From positions 1 to 21,180 of the forward strand of contig JBJOKR010000068.1 of the NCBI GenBank assembly GCA_046045995.1: DNA of 21,180 nucleotides. The letters run 5' to 3'. Source of the stretch: Indioceanicola sp046045995. GTDB taxonomy: Bacteria > Pseudomonadota > Alphaproteobacteria > Azospirillales > Azospirillaceae. This document shows positions 8,318 to 14,756 of the stretch, in pieces; the stretch's first letter is position 1, and each line of letters starts with the position of its first letter. Both the position numbers and the translations under genes were made by a program. The notes under the pieces were generated by a model. The model worked only from the letters and a program-made list of their open reading frames with translations, did no database searches and was not told the origin of the DNA.

Positions 8318-8360
8318 CCCCTTGTCCGGAAAGGGAAATCGTGCCCTGCAAGGGGGTTTT
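8318..8360 (+). terminator. Probable terminator after the aminotransferase gene
   Basis: CCCCTTG (8318-8324) pairs with CAAGGGG (8349-8355), enclosing a smaller AGGG/CCCT stem (8332-8335 with 8344-8347), followed by G and TTTT. The structure is interrupted, so termination may be partial, but a new promoter-like -35 follows at once. Confidence 0.5.
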
Positions 8361-8374
8361 GGTGTCCCTTTTCG

Positions 8375-8403
8375 TTGACATCCGGGGCCGGTACGGGTGG
8401 TAT
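8375..8403 (+). promoter_or_regulatory. Candidate promoter for potF and the importer operon
   Basis: A consensus TTGACA (8375-8380) is followed after 17 bp by TGGTAT (8398-8403), a weak -10. It lies just after the preceding terminator and about 85 bp before the potF start, the expected place for an importer promoter. Confidence 0.45.
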
Positions 8404-8489
8404 TTCGGACCTGCGGGACGGCGGCGTCAGAGATCCGCCGCCGTTGGTGTTCAGGCGTTGGCCGAAACAAGAACCTGTCGGGGGTCCGG

Positions 8490-9707
8490 ATGAAGAACAA
8501 GACCGTTTTGCTGGGTGTGGTGAGCGCCGTCGCGCTGTTGGCGCTGGCGGGCTGTGGAGACGACAAGGCGCAGCAGCAGGGTGCCCAGGCGCCGGCCGCT
8601 CCCGCCGCCACCCCCGCCGCTTCCGAGCCGGCCGCCCCCGCGGCGCCGGCTGCGCAGACCCAGGTCGCCGCGGCCCCGGCGGCCGGCGGTCAGGTCAATG
8701 TCTACAACTGGGCGGACTATATCGGTGAGACGACGAACGCCGATTTCACCGCCGCCACCGGCATCAATGTCCAGTACGACGTCTTCACCGATCTGGAGAC
8801 GCTGGAGTCGAAGCTGCTGGTCGGCAATTCCGGCTATGACGTGATCGTCCCCACGGCGGAGCCGACCCTGGCCAAGCTGATCCAGGCCGGTGCCGTTCAG
8901 AAGCTGGACAAGTCCAAGATCCCGAATATTGCCAACCTGGACCCGCAGCTCATGTCCCTGGTCGCCAAGACCGATCCGGGCAACGAGTATGCGGTGATCT
9001 ACCAGTGGGGCACGATCGGCCTGGGCGTGAATGTTGAAAAGGTGCGGGAATTGTTCCCCGACGCGCCGATGGACAGCTGGGACCTGCTGTTCAAGCCGGA
9101 GAACGCGGCCAAGCTGGCCCAGTGCGGAATCGTCATCCTGGACAGCGCCACCGACGTTCTGCCGACCGTCTTCAACTACCTGGGTCTGAGCCCCACCTCC
9201 GAATCATCCGAGGATCTGGCCAAGGTCGAGGCGGCGATGCTGGCGATCCGCCCGCATATCAAGGCCTTCGTCCCGTCGGTGATCGATCCGCTGGCGACGG
9301 GCGATGCCTGTGTGGCTTTCGGCTATTCGGGTGACGTGTTCCAGGCCCAGGCCCGTGCGGCCGAGGCCGGGTCCACTGCCACCATCGACTATTTGATCCC
9401 GAAGGAGGGCGTGCAGATCTGGTTCGACACCGCTGCCATCCCAGCCAATGCCCCGAACCTGGATGCCGCCCACGCCTGGATCAACTATGTCCTGGATCCG
9501 AAGGTGATGGCCGGTGTCAGCGATTTCGTCGCCTATGCCAACGCGGTGCCCGCTTCCTGGCCGCTGATGAACCAGGAAATCGCGGCGAACGAGAAGATCT
9601 TCCCGCCGGCGGACAAGAAGGCGAGGATGTTCACGACCAAGCAGCTGAGCCAGGCTGCCGACCGCGAGCGCACCCGCGCCTGGACGACGATCGAATCCGG
9701 CCGCTGA
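8490..9707 (+). CDS. potF: Polyamine ABC transporter substrate-binding lipoprotein (PotF/SpuD-like)
   Basis: The 405-residue protein binds putrescine/spermidine outside the inner membrane and delivers it to the PotGHI importer. The frame is open upstream, but the ATG at 8490 begins a textbook lipoprotein signal: basic MKNK, a hydrophobic core and the lipobox LAGC with Cys22. Residues 26-68 form an Ala/Pro/Gln-rich linker, then the binding domain starts with QVNVYNWADYIG, the PotF hallmark whose Trp and Tyr contact the ligand. Later segments match PotF throughout: LDKSKIPNIANLDPQL, MDSWDLLFKPEN, GYSGDVFQA, WFDTAAIPANAPN, YANAVP and a C-terminal RTRAWTTIESGR. The GWAGDV segment of E. coli PotF appears as GYSGDV, so a ligand-box Trp is Tyr here. 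E. coli PotF is a soluble periplasmic protein, so the lipid anchor and linker are unusual. A 13-bp hairpin follows before potG. Confidence 0.93.
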   Translation: MKNKTVLLGVVSAVALLALAGCGDDKAQQQGAQAPAAPAATPAASEPAAPAAPAAQTQVAAAPAAGGQVNVYNWADYIGETTNADFTAATGINVQYDVFTDLETLESKLLVGNSGYDVIVPTAEPTLAKLIQAGAVQKLDKSKIPNIANLDPQLMSLVAKTDPGNEYAVIYQWGTIGLGVNVEKVRELFPDAPMDSWDLLFKPENAAKLAQCGIVILDSATDVLPTVFNYLGLSPTSESSEDLAKVEAAMLAIRPHIKAFVPSVIDPLATGDACVAFGYSGDVFQAQARAAEAGSTATIDYLIPKEGVQIWFDTAAIPANAPNLDAAHAWINYVLDPKVMAGVSDFVAYANAVPASWPLMNQEIAANEKIFPPADKKARMFTTKQLSQAADRERTRAWTTIESGR

Positions 9708-9767
9708 TCCGGTCGGCAGCGTGGAATCCAGGCCCGTGGACACAGGCCGCGTTAAAGTTTGATGGGG

Positions 9768-9808
9768 AACGCCCTGGCAATGGATTTGCCAGGGCGTTTC
9801 AGTTTCAC
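9768..9808 (+). terminator. Hairpin between potF and potG (attenuator or mRNA-stability element)
   Basis: A perfect 13-bp stem (AACGCCCTGGCAA at 9768-9780 with TTGCCAGGGCGTT at 9786-9798) closes a 5-nt loop and is followed by a poor T tract (TTTCAGTTT overlapping the stem end). A strong stem with a weak tail inside an importer operon suits partial termination or protection of the potF 3' end, keeping binding protein in excess over membrane parts. Confidence 0.75.
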
Positions 9809-9828
9809 TATCGAGTAGGGAAGCGGTC

Positions 9829-11040
9829 ATGCCCCGAAGGGCGGACCGACGGGGCGCAATCGGGGCAGGAACCACGCGGATGTCGCAGACCCAGTCCAGC
9901 CGTACGCAGGCACAGCTCAAAGCCGAACCGTGGAAGAACCCGGACGAGAAGCCGTATGTCCGGATCGAGAAGGTCACGAAGAAGTTCGGCGACTTCACGG
10001 CCGTGGACGATGTCTCCCTGTCCATCTACCGAGGGGAGTTTTTCTCCCTTCTGGGCGGGTCGGGGTCGGGCAAGACCACCCTGCTGCGCATGCTGGCCGG
10101 GTTTGAAACCCCGACCGAGGGCAAGATCTTCATCGACGGCGTGGACATGACCGGGGTGCCGCCCTATCGGCGCCCGGTCAACATGATGTTCCAGTCCTAT
10201 GCCCTGTTTCCCCATATGTCGGTGGAAAAGAACATCGCCTTCGGCCTGCACCAGGACGGGGTGCCGAAGCCGGAGATCAAGGAGCGGGTGGCGGAGGTGC
10301 TGCACCTGGTCCAGCTCTCCCAATTCAGCCAGCGCAGCCCCCATCAGTTGTCGGGCGGCCAGCGCCAGCGTGTGGCCCTGGCCCGCGCCCTGGTCAAGCG
10401 GCCGAAGCTGCTGCTGCTGGACGAACCCCTGGGTGCGCTGGACAAGCGCCTGCGTGAGCAGACCCAGTTCGAGTTGGTCAACATCCAGGAGAAGGTGGGG
10501 ATCACCTTCGTCATCGTCACCCACGATCAGGAGGAGGCGATGACCATGTCCTCCCGCATCGCGGTGATGAACAAGGGCTATATCGCCCAGGTCGGCACGC
10601 CGACAGAGATCTATGAGTATCCCCGATCCCGCTTCACGGCGGAGTTCATCGGGTCGGTGAACATCTTCGAAGGACGGGTGGTGGAGAACGAGCCCGACCA
10701 CTGCCTTGTCCATTCCGAACAGGCGGGGATCGACCTGTACATCAACCATCCAGCCAATATCAGCCCCGGCACCGGCTGCTGGGTCGCCATCCGGCCGGAG
10801 AAGATCACCATCGCCAAGGAACCGCTGCCGGGTGGGGAAACCCGCAACCAGGTCAGCGGCACCGTGCGGGAGATCGCCTATCTGGGCGACATCTCCATCT
10901 ATGATGTGGACCTGGACACCGGGAAGCGGGTGCGGGTGACCGCACCGAACCTGACCCGGCGGACGGAAATGCCCATCACCTGGGAGGATCGGGTATATCT
11001 GAGCTGGCGGCCCTTCGCCGGCAGCGTGCTGACCGAATAG
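9829..11040 (+). CDS. potG: Polyamine ABC transporter ATP-binding protein
   Basis: The 403-residue ATPase powers the PotFGHI importer from the cytoplasmic face of the membrane. All ABC motifs are intact: Walker A GGSGSGKTT (76-84), Q-loop Gln122, signature LSGGQ (174-178), Walker B LLLLDEP (194-200), D-loop GALD and switch His232. The region after about 290 is the TOBE-type regulatory domain usual in PotA/PotG. Two starts are plausible: ATG 9829 (GGGAA 6 nt upstream), used here, and ATG 9880 (AGGA 9 nt upstream), which gives 386 residues, closer to E. coli PotG (377). The extra 17 residues are Arg/Gly-rich and not conserved-looking. potH begins 16 bp after the stop. Confidence 0.93.
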   Translation: MPRRADRRGAIGAGTTRMSQTQSSRTQAQLKAEPWKNPDEKPYVRIEKVTKKFGDFTAVDDVSLSIYRGEFFSLLGGSGSGKTTLLRMLAGFETPTEGKIFIDGVDMTGVPPYRRPVNMMFQSYALFPHMSVEKNIAFGLHQDGVPKPEIKERVAEVLHLVQLSQFSQRSPHQLSGGQRQRVALARALVKRPKLLLLDEPLGALDKRLREQTQFELVNIQEKVGITFVIVTHDQEEAMTMSSRIAVMNKGYIAQVGTPTEIYEYPRSRFTAEFIGSVNIFEGRVVENEPDHCLVHSEQAGIDLYINHPANISPGTGCWVAIRPEKITIAKEPLPGGETRNQVSGTVREIAYLGDISIYDVDLDTGKRVRVTAPNLTRRTEMPITWEDRVYLSWRPFAGSVLTE

Positions 11041-11056
11041 GGAAGGGAGGAAGGCC

Positions 11057-12118
11057 ATGGCGTTTCCCGCTGCCCCCCCGGCACCCGCCGCCTCCAGTGG
11101 CTCATCAGGCGGCCCCGCATCCACCGCCGGCGCCGGTGTGGCCGATCTTGCCTCCGGCGGCCAGGCCCCCGGCGGTCAGGGACCGCGGGTGACGGACCGG
11201 CTCCGCGCCCTGGTCGGTCGCTTCGGCCTGTCCGGCCGGAACGCCGTGATCGCGGTCCCTTATTTCTGGCTGCTGCTGTTCTTCCTGGTTCCGTTTCTGA
11301 TCGTGGGCAAGATCGCCCTGTCCGAAGCGGCGATCCGCATCCCGCCCTATCTGCCGATCCTGGACTGGTCCCCCCAGGAGACGATGCTGACGATCAAGCT
11401 GAACCTGAACAATTTCGCCTTCATGCTGCGCGACGACCTGTACATCGTCGCCTATCTCAACTCACTGAAGATCGCCTTCATCTCCACCGTGATCTGCATC
11501 CTGATCGGTTATCCTGTCGCCTATGCCATCGCCAAGGCTGATGCCACCTGGCGCGCGCCCCTGCTGATGCTGATCATCCTGCCCTTCTGGACCAGCTTCC
11601 TGATCCGGGTCTATGCCTGGATCGTGCTGCTGCGGGATGAGGGGCTGGTGACGGCGAATCTGAACGCGGTCCTGCTGTCCCTGGGGATCATCGATCAGCC
11701 GCTGAAGATCCTGTACACGCCGACGGCGGCCTATATCGGCATCGTCTATTCCTATCTGCCGTTCATGATCCTGCCGCTCTATGCGACGCTGGAGAAGCTG
11801 GACAACACCCTGCTGGAGGCGGCGAGCGATCTTGGCTCCCCCCCGTGGAAAAGCTTCCTGACCATCACGCTGCCTTTGTCCCTGCCGGGTGTGCTGGCGG
11901 GGTCGCTGCTGGTCTTCATCCCGGCGACGGGCGAATTCGTGATCCCCGAGCTGCTGGGCGGGCCCGATACGCTGATGATCGGCCAGGTCCTGTGGGCGGA
12001 GTTCTTCAACAACCGCGACTGGCCGGTGGCCAGTGCCGTGGCCATCGCCCTGCTGCTGTTCCTGGTGGTGCCGATCATGCTGTTCCAGAACGTCCAGGGC
12101 CGCCAGGAGGGGCGCTGA
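11057..12118 (+). CDS. potH: Polyamine ABC transporter permease PotH
   Basis: The 353-residue inner-membrane permease forms half of the importer channel. A very good ribosome site (GGGAGGA, 11045-11051) supports the ATG at 11057. About six hydrophobic helices are visible from residue 64 on, and the EAA loop that docks onto PotG is present (EAASDLG, then ITLPLSLPGVLAG). E. coli PotH has 317 residues; the excess is an N-terminal, Ala/Pro/Gly/Ser-rich, probably disordered cytoplasmic tail of about 45 residues before a basic RLRALVGRFG stretch. The gene is translationally close to potI (3-bp gap), as expected for heterodimeric permeases. Confidence 0.93.
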   Translation: MAFPAAPPAPAASSGSSGGPASTAGAGVADLASGGQAPGGQGPRVTDRLRALVGRFGLSGRNAVIAVPYFWLLLFFLVPFLIVGKIALSEAAIRIPPYLPILDWSPQETMLTIKLNLNNFAFMLRDDLYIVAYLNSLKIAFISTVICILIGYPVAYAIAKADATWRAPLLMLIILPFWTSFLIRVYAWIVLLRDEGLVTANLNAVLLSLGIIDQPLKILYTPTAAYIGIVYSYLPFMILPLYATLEKLDNTLLEAASDLGSPPWKSFLTITLPLSLPGVLAGSLLVFIPATGEFVIPELLGGPDTLMIGQVLWAEFFNNRDWPVASAVAIALLLFLVVPIMLFQNVQGRQEGR

Positions 12119-12121
12119 GCC

Positions 12122-12958
12122 ATGCCGAAATCCTGGTTCCTGCGCATCGCGCTGATGATCGGCATCTTGTTCCTGTATCTGCCGATCGTCCTGCTTATCG
12201 TGTTCAGCTTCAATGATGCCCGGTCGGTGGCCGTCTGGGGCGGATTCTCCACCCGCTGGTACAGCGCCCTGATGGAGAATGCCCAGCTTCTGAATGCCGC
12301 ATGGCTGTCCCTGAAGGTCGCCTTCGTGACGGCCACGGGGGCGGTGGTGCTGGGCACCATGGCGGGCATGCTGCTGGCCCGGTTCGGCGCCTTCAAGGGC
12401 CGGGCCCTGTTCGCGGGCATGATCTCCGCCCCGCTGGTCATGCCGGAGGTGATCCTGGGCCTGTCCATGCTGCTGCTGTTCGTCAGCATGGAGCAGCTGA
12501 TCGGTTGGCCGGAGGGGCGGGGCATGACCACCATCATCCTGGCCCATATCACCTTCACCATGGCCTTCGTCACGGTGGTGGTGCAATCCCGGCTGGTCAG
12601 CCTGGATGCCAGCCTGGAAGAGGCGGCGATGGACCTGGGTGCCCGGCCGGCCAAGGTGTTCTTCGTCATCACCCTGCCGATCATCGCGCCCGCCATCGTG
12701 TCCGGCTGGCTGCTGGCCTTCACCCTGTCGCTGGACGACCTGGTCATCACCAGTTTCGTCTCCGGCCCCGGCAGCACGACCCTGCCGATGGTTGTCTTCT
12801 CCAAGGTACGCCTGGGCCTGGACCCCCAGGTGAACGCCTTGGCGACAATCATCGTCGCCATCGTCGCCGTCGGCATCATCATCGCCGGCATCCTGAACGC
12901 CCGGGCGGAAAAGACCCGCGTGCGCGACGAACGGATGGCCCAGGCGCAGGGGGAGTAG
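12122..12958 (+). CDS. potI: Polyamine ABC transporter permease PotI
   Basis: The 278-residue permease is the PotH partner and has the usual family length. It starts with a hydrophobic helix containing YLPIVLLIVFSFND, typical of PotI/PotC, and its EAA loop reads EEAAMDLGARPAKVF followed by ITLPIIAPAIVSG. Further helices include the LDDLVITSFVSGPG segment. AGGAGGGG inside the potH 3' end serves as its ribosome site, with 3 bp between the genes, so the two are translated together. It is the last gene of the importer unit; a weak hairpin without a T tract follows. Confidence 0.94.
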   Translation: MPKSWFLRIALMIGILFLYLPIVLLIVFSFNDARSVAVWGGFSTRWYSALMENAQLLNAAWLSLKVAFVTATGAVVLGTMAGMLLARFGAFKGRALFAGMISAPLVMPEVILGLSMLLLFVSMEQLIGWPEGRGMTTIILAHITFTMAFVTVVVQSRLVSLDASLEEAAMDLGARPAKVFFVITLPIIAPAIVSGWLLAFTLSLDDLVITSFVSGPGSTTLPMVVFSKVRLGLDPQVNALATIIVAIVAVGIIIAGILNARAEKTRVRDERMAQAQGE

Positions 12959-12962
12959 GGAC

Positions 12963-12982
12963 GGGCGGGGCCTTCGCCGCCC
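12963..12982 (+). other. Weak hairpin after potI
   Basis: GGGCGG (12963-12968) can pair with CCGCCC (12977-12982) around an 8-nt loop, 5 bp after the potI stop. There is no T tract, so it is at best a pause or a processing barrier. Confidence 0.25.
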
Positions 12983-13105
12983 CCCCCGCGTGCATGCGGG
13001 CCGTGCACCGTAGCTGCGACCGTATTGCCCTTCCGATCCGTGTGGGTATTCCGGTATCCTCCCGCTGGTGCGGCGTGATCCCCAGGGGGGTGCCACTTGG
13101 TTGGG

Positions 13106-13243
13106 ATGGATCGGATGTACATTGCCTATATGCTGTTGGGGCTGCTGGTCGGGGCCCCCTTCGCCGCCCTGTTCTATTGGGCGGTCTGGACCATGATCGT
13201 CGGCGGGGAGCCGCCGCCGGGCAGTGACGATTTGTTCCGGTGA
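13106..13243 (+). CDS. Candidate small membrane protein (45 residues)
   Basis: An open frame from ATG 13106 (or ATG 13115) to TGA 13241-13243 has consistently G/C-rich third positions, like the neighbouring real genes. It encodes one clear hydrophobic helix (YIAYMLLGLLVGAPFAALFY) continuing to WAVWTMIVGG, then a short polar tail GEPPPGSDDLFR. This is the shape of a single-pass small membrane protein. The start is uncertain: an AGGGGGG purine run at 13084-13090 is well spaced for a TTG at 13097, but too far from the ATGs. It lies 147 bp after potI on the same strand, so it could be the last importer-operon gene or independent. I do not recognise a family. Confidence 0.5.
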   Translation: MDRMYIAYMLLGLLVGAPFAALFYWAVWTMIVGGEPPPGSDDLFR

Positions 13244-13392
13244 GCCGATTCGGCCGCTGACCTGTCCTTTTCCGGCAGCTTCGGCCGTAGCCATGCAGTT
13301 GGCGCAGGGCGGGGACGGCGTCCGTCCCGCTGGTGGAAATAATCTTGCGCAACTATGTTACGGCCATCGTCAACAGCCAAAGAGGCCGTATC

Positions 13393-13482
13393 ATGCGGTA
13401 CTTCCTGATGCTTCCCCTGTTTCGTCTCGGTGCCATGTTCCCGGCCCAGACCCCTGCTGTGAAGGCCGCCCGCCGCGATTGA
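13393..13482 (+). CDS. Candidate small ORF (29 residues) with a strong ribosome site
   Basis: AAAGAGG (13379-13385) sits 7 nt before ATG 13393. The peptide begins MRYFLMLPLFRLGAMF and ends in a basic KAARRD, so it is a short amphipathic or hydrophobic peptide. Most third positions are G or C. A strong hairpin terminator follows about 100 bp later (13587), so the ORF and terminator could form one short transcript ahead of aguA. No family recognised. Confidence 0.35.
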   Translation: MRYFLMLPLFRLGAMFPAQTPAVKAARRD

Positions 13483-13586
13483 GGCGAACCGGCCCAGTTC
13501 TTTTCAGACTTCTTATTTTTCGATCTGACCCTTGTGTGACTGACCCGCGTTCCTGATTTCGGACCGGTTCCATGGTTGTCAGAGGT

Positions 13587-13625
13587 ACGCCCCGGCGGTT
13601 AGCTTCCGCCGGGGCGTTTGCGTTT
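13587..13625 (+). terminator. Strong hairpin, terminator-like, just upstream of aguA
   Basis: A 12-bp stem (ACGCCCCGGCGG at 13587-13598 with CCGCCGGGGCGT at 13606-13617) closes a 7-nt loop and is followed by TTGCGTTT. The T tract is poor. It would end a transcript coming from the small ORF region or, if aguA is transcribed from further upstream, act as an attenuator 42 bp before the aguA start codon. Confidence 0.7.
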
Positions 13626-13666
13626 CGCCGCCGAAGATCCACCGACCCCAGACAGGGAGGACGCTT

Positions 13667-14680
13667 ATGTCCACGCCCGCCGCCGACGGTTTCTTCATGC
13701 CCGCCGAATGGGCTCCGCATGACCGCTGCTGGATGGCCTGGCCCGTCCGGGAGAAGACCTTCCCCAACGGTCTGGAGGCGGCGCGCCGCGCCTATGCCGA
13801 TGTGGCGAAGGCCATCGCCGCGTTCGAGCGGGTGACGGTCATCTGTCCGGAGGGAGAGGTGGCGGATGTCAGCCTGGCCTGCGGGCCAGGGGTGGATGTC
13901 CTGCCCCTGCCGACCAGCGACAGCTGGATCCGCGACAACGGCCCCAGCTTCGTCATCGACGGCAAAGGGGGCCTGGCCGGGGTCCATTGGGGCTTCAACG
14001 CCTGGGGCCGGAATTATGAGGATTTCCAGCCGGACACGGAAGTGGCGCGCCATGTGCTGGAGCGCCTGCAGGTGCCCCGCCATGCCGCCCCCCTGATCAT
14101 GGAAGGCGGCAGTTTCCACGTGGACGGGGAGGGGACGCTGCTGACGACGGAGCAATGCCTGCTGAACTCCAACCGCAATCCCGGCCTGTCCAAGGCGGAA
14201 ATCGAGCGCCACCTGCGCGACCATCTGGCCGTGCGGGAGATCATCTGGCTGGGTGAGGGGTACGAGGAGGATGAGACGGACGGCCATATCGATGAGATCG
14301 CCTGCTTCGTCCGCCCCGGCGTGGTCCTGACCCTGACCACGGACGATACCAGCGACCCCAACTACGCCATTTTCCAGGACAATCTGGAACGACTGTCCAT
14401 GGCGAAGGATGCAGCTGGGCGCGATCTGGAGATCGTCACCATCCGCCCTCCCGCCCGCCAGGAACAGGACGGGGTGCGCCTGACCCTGTCCTACACGAAT
14501 TTCTACATGGCCAATGGCGGCATCGTCATGCCCGCTTTCGAGGATCCGGCGGATGATGAGGCGTTCCGCATCTTCCGCAAGCTGTGGCCCGAGCGGGAGG
14601 TGGTCCAGGTCCCCGCCCTGGACATCGTGCGCGGCGGCGGCGGCATCCACTGCATCACCCAGCAGCAGCCGACCCCCTGA
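13667..14680 (+). CDS. aguA: Agmatine deiminase
   Basis: The 337-residue guanidino-modifying enzyme hydrolyses agmatine to N-carbamoylputrescine and ammonia, the first step from arginine-derived agmatine to putrescine. AGGGAGG lies just upstream of ATG 13667. Family residues are all in place: the N-terminal MPAEWAPHDRCWMAWP, SDSWIRDNGP (Asp90), the MEGGSFHVDG segment (Glu146), DGHIDE with His207 and Asp209, and the nucleophile Cys329 in the C-terminal GGGGIHCITQQQP. No aguB (N-carbamoylputrescine amidase) is in the window, so the next step must be encoded elsewhere. Its place beside the putrescine importer and aminotransferase fits a polyamine locus, though a hairpin and about 700 bp separate it from potI. 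Confidence 0.95.
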   Translation: MSTPAADGFFMPAEWAPHDRCWMAWPVREKTFPNGLEAARRAYADVAKAIAAFERVTVICPEGEVADVSLACGPGVDVLPLPTSDSWIRDNGPSFVIDGKGGLAGVHWGFNAWGRNYEDFQPDTEVARHVLERLQVPRHAAPLIMEGGSFHVDGEGTLLTTEQCLLNSNRNPGLSKAEIERHLRDHLAVREIIWLGEGYEEDETDGHIDEIACFVRPGVVLTLTTDDTSDPNYAIFQDNLERLSMAKDAAGRDLEIVTIRPPARQEQDGVRLTLSYTNFYMANGGIVMPAFEDPADDEAFRIFRKLWPEREVVQVPALDIVRGGGGIHCITQQQPTP

Positions 14681-14726
14681 CCCCACCCGCGCAAGGGCTT
14701 GACTGATCGTCAGCGTTCAAGACGGC

Positions 14727-14756
14727 CCGGTTCAGGCGGCGGCCGGTTCAGGCGGC
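14727..14756. repeat. 14-bp direct repeat overlapping the diguanylate cyclase stop codon
   Basis: CCGGTTCAGGCGGC occurs at 14727-14740 and again at 14743-14756. On the minus strand each copy contains a TGA stop in the same context, so the end of the diguanylate cyclase gene looks duplicated by a short slippage event. Confidence 0.7.

Noticed and set aside
6542..8611. 689-codon minus-strand frame opposite the aminotransferase
   Set aside because: It is the antisense shadow of the class III aminotransferase and shows no family features.
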